From positions 1 through 49,689 of the forward strand of contig CAIKUK010000009.1 in the NCBI GenBank assembly GCA_903830625.1: a DNA stretch of 49,689 bases, written 5' to 3'. This DNA is from Candidatus Yanofskyibacteriota bacterium. Its GTDB lineage: Bacteria > Patescibacteriota > Minisyncoccia > 2-02-FULL-40-12 > GWA2-44-9. The notes under the pieces were generated by a model. It did not search any database. It saw nothing but the letters and a program-made list of their open reading frames with translations, and was not told where the DNA came from. Positions 42,739-49,689 of the stretch are shown here, in pieces. Within the stretch, counting starts at the first letter, position 1; each line of letters starts with the position of its first letter. The position numbers and the translations under genes were made by a program.

Positions 42739-43461
42739 TTAATCTTCTGAGACTTCCCTGCATCGATCTTTAATATGATCGACCATAGGCGATGGCGGAC
42801 GATTATGTTTGGGCCGGTTTTGAATAGTATCTAAAATATCGTTACAGAATTTGGCACGGTCTTCAGGCTGGGCTTTGGGAGGGTTGATTTGGTCAAGAAC
42901 TGTCTCCGTTTCATTCTGAAAATCTTTATTTAACTCATCAATTCGAACCTGTGATTTGTCAGGAACAGGTCTGTCGGAAACAGAAGTATCAGAAGCAACT
43001 GGCGGGTCGCCATGATTTGCCTCTAATTCGGCGACTTCTTCCAGACGGCGGTGAGCAAAAGCTTGGTGAAGCTCAACTTGTTGCACCGGCGAACTTAATC
43101 CCAAACGGACTTGTTCGCTTAGGCGTTTAAAATTATAAAGCGGATGAGTGGCCGGAACATTATTGGCATCAGCGAACACGGCCATGCCGCTGGTCATAGA
43201 GAACACAGCCACGATGGCGATAGTGGCATATTTCCAAGAATTAGAACGGCTCGCCCGTCCCGATTCCGCCTTGTCGGAATCGAGGATCCTCGATTTGGCA
43301 TCAGAATGAGCATTCTGGCCAAATCGGGACTGTTGAGCCAGATTAACAAATCTCGTTCGCGCTGATTTTAAGAACGCTGGGTCGGGTTTAGTAAATTCAC
43401 GAAGACTTTTCTTGAATCGCCAAATAGCTAATTGTTCTTTAATAAAATCAATTATTTTCAT
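42739..43461 (-). CDS. Sigma-factor partner membrane protein, DUF5667-like
   Basis: TM then ADANNVPATHPLYNFKRLSEQVRLGLSSPVQQVELHQAFAHRRLEEVAEL; overlaps sigma factor gene. Confidence 0.75.
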   Translation of the reverse strand: MKIIDFIKEQLAIWRFKKSLREFTKPDPAFLKSARTRFVNLAQQSRFGQNAHSDAKSRILDSDKAESGRASRSNSWKYATIAIVAVFSMTSGMAVFADANNVPATHPLYNFKRLSEQVRLGLSSPVQQVELHQAFAHRRLEEVAELEANHGDPPVASDTSVSDRPVPDKSQVRIDELNKDFQNETETVLDQINPPKAQPEDRAKFCNDILDTIQNRPKHNRPPSPMVDHIKDRCREVSED

Positions 43462-43991
43462 TTTAGATAAGGGATGAGCTTTTTGCGCAACCGATGAATC
43501 GCCACCCGCAAAGCTGATTCTGTTTTACCCGTGATTTGGGCGATATCTGTGTATGGCATATCGGTGACAAAATGCATTTGAAATAATTCCTGTTCTTCCG
43601 CCGGAAAACTTTCAACTATACTCATGATTTCGCGAACTTTAGCGCTTTCATCCGACTTCACCAGTTCCTCGTTTATATTATTGCCTTCATCAGGCAAGTC
43701 GGCAAGATAAGACGGTTTTTTGTGGCGGAAATAATCAATGGCCGAATTGCGCGCGATTTGCCAAATCCAGGCCGTAAAATCCCCGCTTTTTCTATCAAAT
43801 TGATCTATACTTTTTATGACTTTCAAAAAAACTTCTTGGGTCAAATCTTGGGCTGTCTCCTTGTGCCGGATTCGGGCCATAAAAAAGGCGTAGATGGGCT
43901 TGGAAAAGTGATCAAATATCTTCTCTGCCGAGCCGGAATCACCTTTTTGTAGAGCCTCTGCCAGAACATTAAATTGGTCTTTAATAGCCAT
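43458..43991 (-). CDS. Sigma-70 family (ECF-type) RNA polymerase sigma factor
   Basis: AQDLTQEVFLKVIKSIDQFD, AWIWQIARNSAIDYFRHKK, YTDIAQITGKTESALRVAIHRLRKKL. Confidence 0.94.
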   Translation of the reverse strand: MAIKDQFNVLAEALQKGDSGSAEKIFDHFSKPIYAFFMARIRHKETAQDLTQEVFLKVIKSIDQFDRKSGDFTAWIWQIARNSAIDYFRHKKPSYLADLPDEGNNINEELVKSDESAKVREIMSIVESFPAEEQELFQMHFVTDMPYTDIAQITGKTESALRVAIHRLRKKLIPYLK

Positions 43992-44071
43992 AGGATATAC
44001 GTATAAGCTGGACTCATTGTTTCTGTGTGTGTTCTATTTATAATAGCCTATTTCCTTAATTTTTCAAGCTT

Positions 44072-44109
44072 AAAAACCAAAACAGCCCGAATGGGCTGTT
44101 TTGGTTTTT
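44072..44109 (-). terminator. Terminator downstream of tRNA-His
   Basis: AAAAACCAAAACAGCCC-gaat-GGGCTGTTTTGGTTTTT. Confidence 0.88.
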
Positions 44110-44111
44110 TC

Positions 44112-44187
44112 TGGGGGGATTAGAGAGAGTTGAACTCTCGCCCGCAGTTCCACAAACTGCTGTGCTAACCGTTACACCATAATCCCC
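44112..44187 (-). tRNA. tRNA-His (GTG), includes encoded G-1 and CCA
   Basis: GGGGATTATGGTGTAACGGTTAGCACAGCAGTTTGTGGAACTGCGGGCGAGAGTTCAACTCTCTCTAATCCCCCCA folds as a cloverleaf. Confidence 0.95.
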
Positions 44188-44669
44188 ATAAATTTTTTCA
44201 TTTCTTCCTTATCTTTGTGTATCAACCGATGACAATTATAACACAACCAAACTAGATTTTCAATGTTATTATTTTTTCGATTTTGATTGATATGATGAAC
44301 TGTTAGAAGGCGTAGATCAATAATGCCACAACGCTTACAAATTTGTGAACCTTTACTGCAAAGCATTATTTTACGATATATATTCTCGCCACCTTTCCAA
44401 TTGGGGTGAGCCGGACCTGAATACATAACTGAATTTCTCCACAGTGTCTGGCAAGATTTATCACAGAAATAATTACCACTTTTTGAGTGATCTAAATGTT
44501 TTGGCATTCTCCAGACATCCTTTCCGCATGTAGTACAAACAACGTACTTTCCTCGTCGACGAGCTTGAGCAGAACAAGTGTTAGAGCAGTATTTTCCATC
44601 ACCACGTTTCAGGTGAGATGGTTTTACATAGAATTCTTTCTTGCAAATACCACAAAAAACTAGGGGCAT
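44172..44669 (-). CDS. HNH endonuclease with N-terminal Cys motifs, 3' end inside tRNA-His
   Basis: CGICKKEF, CTTCGKDVWR, AHPNWKGGENIYRK, CKRCGIIDLRLLTVHHINQNRKNNNIENLVWLCYNCHRLIH. Confidence 0.88.
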   Translation of the reverse strand: MPLVFCGICKKEFYVKPSHLKRGDGKYCSNTCSAQARRRGKYVVCTTCGKDVWRMPKHLDHSKSGNYFCDKSCQTLWRNSVMYSGPAHPNWKGGENIYRKIMLCSKGSQICKRCGIIDLRLLTVHHINQNRKNNNIENLVWLCYNCHRLIHKDKEEMKKFMGIMV

Positions 44670-44770
44670 GCTCTAATTGTATCATTAATTTTAGACGTAA
44701 ACACACCAATCTGTGGATACCACAGAACTGATTCCATACGTCCATGTTTTTACCATTAAAAACTTAATAC

Positions 44771-45607
44771 TTATGGCTGGAGAATATCTTCAGTCCGGCC
44801 GTTGATAGAGATAACAACGTTATTTACACCGGAAAATTGTTTGAGGGTGTTTGTGATTTGAGACCGGATAGCTTGGACACGGCAAGAACCGCCGACTTGA
44901 AATTCCAATGTCTCGTCAAAATCGGCGTAAATCGTATCGCCGGTTCGACGCACTGAATTTATCTGCACACCATCGGGAATAATTGTAGTTGCACCAGCGG
45001 CTTTTTCAGAAGCGGTCGGGCCTTTTAATAATTCATATAGACTGACGTAGGCCACTTCCGAAGTTTTGGTAATCTGACGCGAATACAAACTAACCACACT
45101 GCAGTCGTTGCCGACCGGCGTTTGAATAAAAGCCACTTTAACACTTGCCGTAGCCACAGAATTTAATTTTATTGGAACTGAAGCATATCCTTCAAATGAG
45201 CCATCTCCTTTTGGTGCATAGCTAAACGCCTCTATTTTTAAATCGGAACCCGCTCCGACTGGGATTGGAATTTTGACGCTGTAATTTCCAAAAAGCCCCA
45301 TCTCTTTGGCATCAGAAAATACGTGGGCCGTGGCCACTACTTTGCCGGCCATATCTTTTATTTGAACCGTGAACTGGTTTTCAAACACTCGGGCTTGGCC
45401 AGAAACGGTTATGGGTGAATCAACTGATTGGTTGGCTTTGGGTGAAGTAATGGTTATGTTCTGAACCGGGGTCGGACTCGCAGAAACTGTAACCGAAGCA
45501 GTCGGAGTTAATTCATCCCCAGATTTTGTAATGGAAATAAACCACCAAAGACCCAAACCGAGCAAGATGACAACCAATATCGATAAAATGAGGTTTTTAT
45601 TCATAGC
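44771..45607 (-). CDS. Gmad2 immunoglobulin-like + GerMN domain protein
   Basis: ITSPKANQSVDSPITVSGQARVFENQFTVQIKD; SLYELLKGPTASEKAAGATTIIPDGVQINSVRRTGDTIYADFDETL. Confidence 0.88.
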   Translation of the reverse strand, partial: AMNKNLILSILVVILLGLGLWWFISITKSGDELTPTASVTVSASPTPVQNITITSPKANQSVDSPITVSGQARVFENQFTVQIKDMAGKVVATAHVFSDAKEMGLFGNYSVKIPIPVGAGSDLKIEAFSYAPKGDGSFEGYASVPIKLNSVATASVKVAFIQTPVGNDCSVVSLYSRQITKTSEVAYVSLYELLKGPTASEKAAGATTIIPDGVQINSVRRTGDTIYADFDETLEFQVGGSCRVQAIRSQITNTLKQFSGVNNVVISINGRTEDILQP

Positions 45608-45719
45608 CATATAATACCTCTTTTGTAATGATTGTACAGGCAGATACAAGGCTATAATCTTTACGTTTCGGCCTTTTTAATGTAGAATTTAATGAGCTGC
45701 GATGCCCTCGTAGCTCAAA

Positions 45720-45758
45720 GCCGACGCTGCGGTCGGCTCCCCGACAGAATCGTCGGGG
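45720..45758. repeat. Two adjacent GC-rich hairpins
   Basis: GCCGACgctgcGGTCGGC and CCCCGACagaatcGTCGGGG. Confidence 0.75.
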
Positions 45759-45775
45759 CGGAAAAATTAGATAAT

Positions 45776-45847
45776 CCGCCCGTAGTTCAATGGATAGAAC
45801 TGGAGATTTCTAAACTCCAAATGTAGGTCCGATTCCTACCGGGCGGA
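45776..45847 (+). tRNA. tRNA-Arg (TCT)
   Basis: CCGCCCG/CGGGCGG acceptor; loop TTTCTAA; T-arm GTAGG-TCCGATT-CCTAC; no CCA encoded. Confidence 0.88.
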
Positions 45848-45864
45848 CAAGGTTAGTAAAATTT

Positions 45865-45938
45865 CGGGCCGGAGTATGCCGGTAGTACGCCTGATTTGGG
45901 ATCAGGTAGACCGAGTTCGATTCTCGGCGGCCCGACCA
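45865..45938 (+). tRNA. tRNA-Pro (TGG), CCA encoded
   Basis: CGGGCCG/CGGCCCG acceptor; CCTGA-TTTGGGA-TCAGG; CCGAG-TTCGATT-CTCGG; ACCA end. Confidence 0.88.
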
Positions 45939-45957
45939 TCCAAAACTGAACGATTTT

Positions 45958-46005
45958 TCCGCCGCCGTCGAATTTCGTATTTCGCTTTGCGAAATACGCC
46001 GCCCA
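45958..46005. repeat. Hairpin element with conserved arms, copy 1
   Basis: TCCGCCGCCGTCGAATTT-[CGTATTTCGCTTTGCGAAATACG]-CCGCCCA. Confidence 0.75.
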
Positions 46006-46027
46006 CCCTTTACTAAAAATAAATAAT

Positions 46028-46083
46028 GTAGTATCATTATATTAGTGCCAAAGAAAAGTCATACTCCAATATAATAATACTAC
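46028..46083. promoter_or_regulatory. 16-bp inverted repeat upstream of the XRE gene
   Basis: GTAGTATCATTATATT (46028-46043)/AATATAATAATACTAC (46068-46083), one mismatch. Confidence 0.65.
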
Positions 46084-46095
46084 CATAAATAAATT

Positions 46096-46323
46096 ATGTC
46101 AAAACAAGATTATTCACTATCAAAAAATCTTAAAAAGCTACGAAAGCAAAAAGGGCTTTCACAAGATCGGCTCGCTAAACTCGCTGATGTTGCCAACAAC
46201 ACGATTATTAAAATTGAACAGGGCGAGAATATAAACCCAACGCTTGATACATTAAAGAAAATTACGAAAGCCCTTGATGTTGGTTTAGATGAATTAAGCG
46301 GTTATCAATTACGGGGTAAATAA
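46096..46323 (+). CDS. XRE-family HTH transcriptional regulator
   Basis: LSKNLKKLRKQKGLSQDRLAKLADVANNTIIKIEQGENINPTLDTLKKITKALDVGLDEL. Confidence 0.94.
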   Translation: MSKQDYSLSKNLKKLRKQKGLSQDRLAKLADVANNTIIKIEQGENINPTLDTLKKITKALDVGLDELSGYQLRGK

Positions 46324-46353
46324 AAGTCTAACTAATTAATTAATAAAAAAATT

Positions 46354-47379
46354 ATGATCACAGTTAAAAACGAGGGAATAATTTTAGAAAAAACAAATCT
46401 GGAATTCGAAAATAAGGGTGTTTTAAACCCGGCCTGCATCCAGGTGGATGGCATTACCCACATGTTCTATCGGGCAATTAACCATAATGATATTTCTTCC
46501 ATAGGTTACTGCCAGCTGAAAGATAATAAAGTTGTAAAAAGACTTAAGGAGCCGGTTCTCTTTCCAGAATATGATTACGAGAAAAAGGGTGTAGAAGATC
46601 CCAGAATTACTCTTTTAGAGGGAACATACTATCTTTTCTACACCGCCTATGACGGTAAAAACGCTCTTATTTCCTACGCCACAAGCAAAGATCTTATCCA
46701 TTTCGCCAAACAGGGCATTATCTCGCCGAAAATCTCTTACGCTGAAGCCGAGGATATTTTTCGCAAGTCAAAAGTCAGAGAAAGATATACTATGTTTGAG
46801 ATGTTTTACAAAGAGAGAGAGGGGAAAGACATGTTGTTATTTGAAAAAGATGCTTCTCTCTTTCCCCAAAAATTCAATCATAAATTTGCTCTTCTCCACC
46901 GTATTCTGCCCGGAATCCAAATTGTTTACTTTAACAATTTCTCAGAACTTACTGAAGACCGCTGGCGCGATTATCTCAAGAATTTAGGTGATTTTATTGT
47001 GCTTGATCCTCTCTTTTGGTTTGAAAACCGTAACATTGGCGGCGGTTGTCCCCCGATTGAAACAAAAGACGGATGGCTTATTATCTATCATGCGGTGGAG
47101 GATACCCCTTTTGGAAAAATCTATCATGTCTCCGCTGCCCTGCTTGATCTCAAAAATCCCCTAAAAGTTTTGGGGAGATTAAAAGAACCTCTGTTTTCCC
47201 CAAAGGCTTCTTGGGAAAAAAGTGGTGTTACAAATAATGTTGTCTTTCCTACCGGAGCAGTCGTAAGAGATAAAAGACTTTATATTTATTATGGGGCTGC
47301 CGACAAATTAATCGCCGCAAAATCTGTTAACCTCACAGAACTGTTGACTGAACTCAAAGAAAGCCCCCTAAAAGTATGA
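46354..47379 (+). CDS. Glycoside hydrolase family 130 (mannoside phosphorylase-like)
   Basis: NPACIQVDGITHMFYRAIN, GVEDPRITLLEGTYYLFYTAYDG, IGGGCPPIETKDGWLIIYHAVE, VVFPTGAVVRDKRLYIYYGAADKLIAAKSV. Confidence 0.9.
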   Translation: MITVKNEGIILEKTNLEFENKGVLNPACIQVDGITHMFYRAINHNDISSIGYCQLKDNKVVKRLKEPVLFPEYDYEKKGVEDPRITLLEGTYYLFYTAYDGKNALISYATSKDLIHFAKQGIISPKISYAEAEDIFRKSKVRERYTMFEMFYKEREGKDMLLFEKDASLFPQKFNHKFALLHRILPGIQIVYFNNFSELTEDRWRDYLKNLGDFIVLDPLFWFENRNIGGGCPPIETKDGWLIIYHAVEDTPFGKIYHVSAALLDLKNPLKVLGRLKEPLFSPKASWEKSGVTNNVVFPTGAVVRDKRLYIYYGAADKLIAAKSVNLTELLTELKESPLKV

Positions 47380-49592
47380 GCGCCAACCAGCGGGATAAAT
47401 CTTGGATCGTCTATCTGGCTACCTTCCCGCCACGACAGTGCGGTATAGCTACCTTTACCGAGGATCTTACCAATGCTATTGATCAAATGTTTGGACCGTC
47501 GGTTAAGTCAAAGATTGTCGCGATGAATCTTACTGAAGTAAGTCATTTCCCATATCCTGACAAAGTAATTCTCCAGATAAGCCAACCTCGTGAAGAGGAT
47601 TATATTAACGCTGCCAACAAGCTCAACCAGCTCAAAGAGGTAAAGCTTGTCAATATTCAACATGAATTTGGTATCTTCGGAGGAGAATATGGTTCGCATC
47701 TGCTTCTATTTCTGAAAAAACTTCAAAAACCGGTTGTTATCACATTTCACACCGTTCTTCCCGCCCCAGATGAAAGAATGCGCAACACCGTTCAAGCTAT
47801 AATGAAATATTCGAAAGGAATAGTCGTCATGACTCACTCTTCAAAGGAAATTCTCGAGAAGGATTATGGATTAAATCCTGATCGAATTCAAGTTATTCCT
47901 CATGGAATCCATCATGTTCCCTATAGAACCAGTAAAAACGCCAAATCTGCCCTCGGTTTTTCTGGCAGACTAATTCTTTCAACCTTTGGGTTTCTTAGTC
48001 CCGGTAAAGGGGTTGAGTATGTAATTGAGGCAATGCCTTCGGTAGTAGAAAAATTTCCTAATGTTCAATTTCTTATTGCTGGCGTTACTCATCCTACTGT
48101 TTTGGAGCAGGAAGGCGAAACTTACCGTAATTTTCTTACTAAAAAAGTGCATCAACTTGATTTAAGCAACTATGTTTCTTTTTATAACACCTACCTTAGT
48201 CTAAACGACCTCCTCGGCTTTTTAGAGGCTACCGATGTCTACCTTTCCACCTCCTTAAATCCAAACCAAACTGTCTCCGGCACTTTATCTTACGCCCTTG
48301 GCAGTGGTCGTCCGGTAATATCCACAGCCTTTGCCCAAGCCAAACAAGACATCACGAATGAGGTCGGCATATTAATTGACTTCAAAAATCCCCGGGCTTT
48401 CACCGATGCCATCATTAAATTATTGGGAAGTGATGAGTTGCGTCTACGGATGGGTAAAAACGCTTATTTCCGCACAAGACACATGACCTGGGAAAATGTT
48501 GCCCTTTCCTACCTGAAATATTTCTCGCAATTTGTACCGGAGCTAATCCGAGAGCAAAGAAAACTTCCACCTATAAAGCTTACACATCTGGCTAAATTAA
48601 CTGACGATTTTGGCATTATTCAGTTTGCCAATCTTACCGAACCGGATCTTTCTTCTGGATACACCTTAGACGATAATGCCCGAGCCTTAATCGTTGCCAC
48701 TCTCCATTATAAAAAATTTAGGATTCACTCTTCATTAAAACTCGCCTCCATATACCTAAACTTTCTTTCTGGGGTAGCCAAACCCGATGGTCATTTCGAT
48801 AACTATATCAATTCAAACCGCGCTATTGACGAACAGAAAAATCGCCAGGAAAACCTAGAAGATGCCAACGCTAGGGCCCTATATGCCATAGCACTTGTTT
48901 CAACTACCAAACAAATCCCCAAACGTCTAAGACGTCAAGCCCATTTTCTCTTTGAACAGAGTTTCCGGAAAAATATTGCTTTCTCCTCGCCTCGTGCTAT
49001 CGCTTTTTACATTAAGGCTCTCTATTGTTTGCTTTCGAAATGGAAAGAACCCAAGACTCTCGCTGCCTTAAGGCTCCACTGTGAACAACTCGTGACTCTG
49101 TATGAGAAGAGTCACTCGCCTGAATGGGAGTGGTTTGAGCATTATTTAACATATTCAAATGCCATCCTACCAGAAGCGCTCCTCCTCGGATATAAAATAA
49201 CCGGCGAGAGAAGATATCTCGAAGTGGCTGAAAAAACCCTAAACTTCCTAATTAAACACACCTATAAGGATAGTATGTACATTCCTATCGGCCAAAGCGG
49301 CTGGTTTCCTAAGGAAGGGACAAGACAGCATTTTGACCAACAGCCCGAGGATACCACTGCCACCGTAGAAGCCCTCAATGTAATGTTTCAGGTAACAAAC
49401 AGGAAGCATTACAAGGAATTAGTTAACATCGCATTTAACTGGTTCTTGGGGGATAATATTCTTGGGCAGGTTGTATATGATCGAACCACTGGAGGATCCT
49501 ATGATGGGGTTGGGGGAAAATTTATTAATCTAAATCAGGGTGCCGAGTCTACAATTTCTTATCTTTTGGCTCGTCTTTCTTTTGAGAGCTAG
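47376..49592 (+). CDS. GT4 glycosyltransferase fused to a C-terminal (alpha/alpha)6-like domain
   Basis: FPPRQCGIATFTEDL, ILSTFGFLSPGKGVEYVIEAM, GTLSYALGSGRPVIST; C-terminal SSGYTLDDNARALIVA...GQSGWFPKEGTRQHFDQQPEDTTATVEAL. Confidence 0.9.
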   Translation: MSANQRDKSWIVYLATFPPRQCGIATFTEDLTNAIDQMFGPSVKSKIVAMNLTEVSHFPYPDKVILQISQPREEDYINAANKLNQLKEVKLVNIQHEFGIFGGEYGSHLLLFLKKLQKPVVITFHTVLPAPDERMRNTVQAIMKYSKGIVVMTHSSKEILEKDYGLNPDRIQVIPHGIHHVPYRTSKNAKSALGFSGRLILSTFGFLSPGKGVEYVIEAMPSVVEKFPNVQFLIAGVTHPTVLEQEGETYRNFLTKKVHQLDLSNYVSFYNTYLSLNDLLGFLEATDVYLSTSLNPNQTVSGTLSYALGSGRPVISTAFAQAKQDITNEVGILIDFKNPRAFTDAIIKLLGSDELRLRMGKNAYFRTRHMTWENVALSYLKYFSQFVPELIREQRKLPPIKLTHLAKLTDDFGIIQFANLTEPDLSSGYTLDDNARALIVATLHYKKFRIHSSLKLASIYLNFLSGVAKPDGHFDNYINSNRAIDEQKNRQENLEDANARALYAIALVSTTKQIPKRLRRQAHFLFEQSFRKNIAFSSPRAIAFYIKALYCLLSKWKEPKTLAALRLHCEQLVTLYEKSHSPEWEWFEHYLTYSNAILPEALLLGYKITGERRYLEVAEKTLNFLIKHTYKDSMYIPIGQSGWFPKEGTRQHFDQQPEDTTATVEALNVMFQVTNRKHYKELVNIAFNWFLGDNILGQVVYDRTTGGSYDGVGGKFINLNQGAESTISYLLARLSFES

Positions 49593-49643
49593 ATCCAGCG
49601 CTCCCTGCTCCCCGATCGGGTCGAGGACAAGTTTTGCGGGGAA

Positions 49644-49689
49644 TGGGCGGCGCGCCAGCTTTGCTGGCACAAAATTCGACGGCGGCGGA
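49644..49689. repeat. Hairpin element with conserved arms, copy 2 (inverted), at window edge
   Basis: Reverse complement TCCGCCGCCGTCGAATTT-[TGTGCCAGCAAAGCTGGCGCG]-CCGCCCA. Confidence 0.75.

Noticed and set aside
1-49689. CRISPR array
   Set aside because: No regularly spaced direct repeats with unique spacers; the only short direct repeats (15060-15099) are two copies without a spacer array, and no cas genes were seen.

Overview
Read by eye from sequence plus the supplied ORF track; no database search was run. The window looks like a chromosomal contig from a Patescibacteria/CPR-type bacterium. This is an inference from: housekeeping genes mostly without Shine-Dalgarno (SD) sites, a compact S9-L13-L17-rpoA-S4-S11-S13-L36-IF1 cluster, a short AlaRS, and many CPR-style hypothetical proteins. 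Main blocks: cell-envelope/glycosyltransferase operon (0.1-7.9 kb); Pif1-like helicase, EngB and small orphan genes (7.9-13.7 kb); a defence-like island with HTH-ATPase + STAS-like pair, AIPR protein, Vsr, REase and Dcm (14-19 kb); small-gene cassettes, MreB and the ribosomal cluster (20-31 kb); dus, alaS and UvrD-like helicase (33-40 kb); obgE, sigma factor and tRNAs (40-46 kb); GH130 + glycosyltransferase module (46-49.6 kb). The most interesting signals are: (1) terminal-inverted-repeat elements without transposase placed exactly at start codons (two 138-bp copies at engB and the uvrD-like gene, a 114-bp element at rplM, and a GIY-YIG gene flanked by a 20-bp inverted repeat at the start of a 628-aa gene); (2) two in-frame insertions in dus and alaS with the same interleaved a-b-a'-b' (pseudoknot-like) complementarity; (3) a free-standing ~330-nt structured RNA candidate with 23S domain-I-like words between dus and alaS; (4) about a dozen autonomous mini-gene cassettes (TTGACA-N17-TATATT-like promoter, AGGAGG SD, short ORF, strong terminator), many encoding Cys-rich zinc-ribbon microproteins; (5) a 1.23-kb regulatory ATPase/STAS module bounded by a duplicated 5' end of the DUF167 gene.
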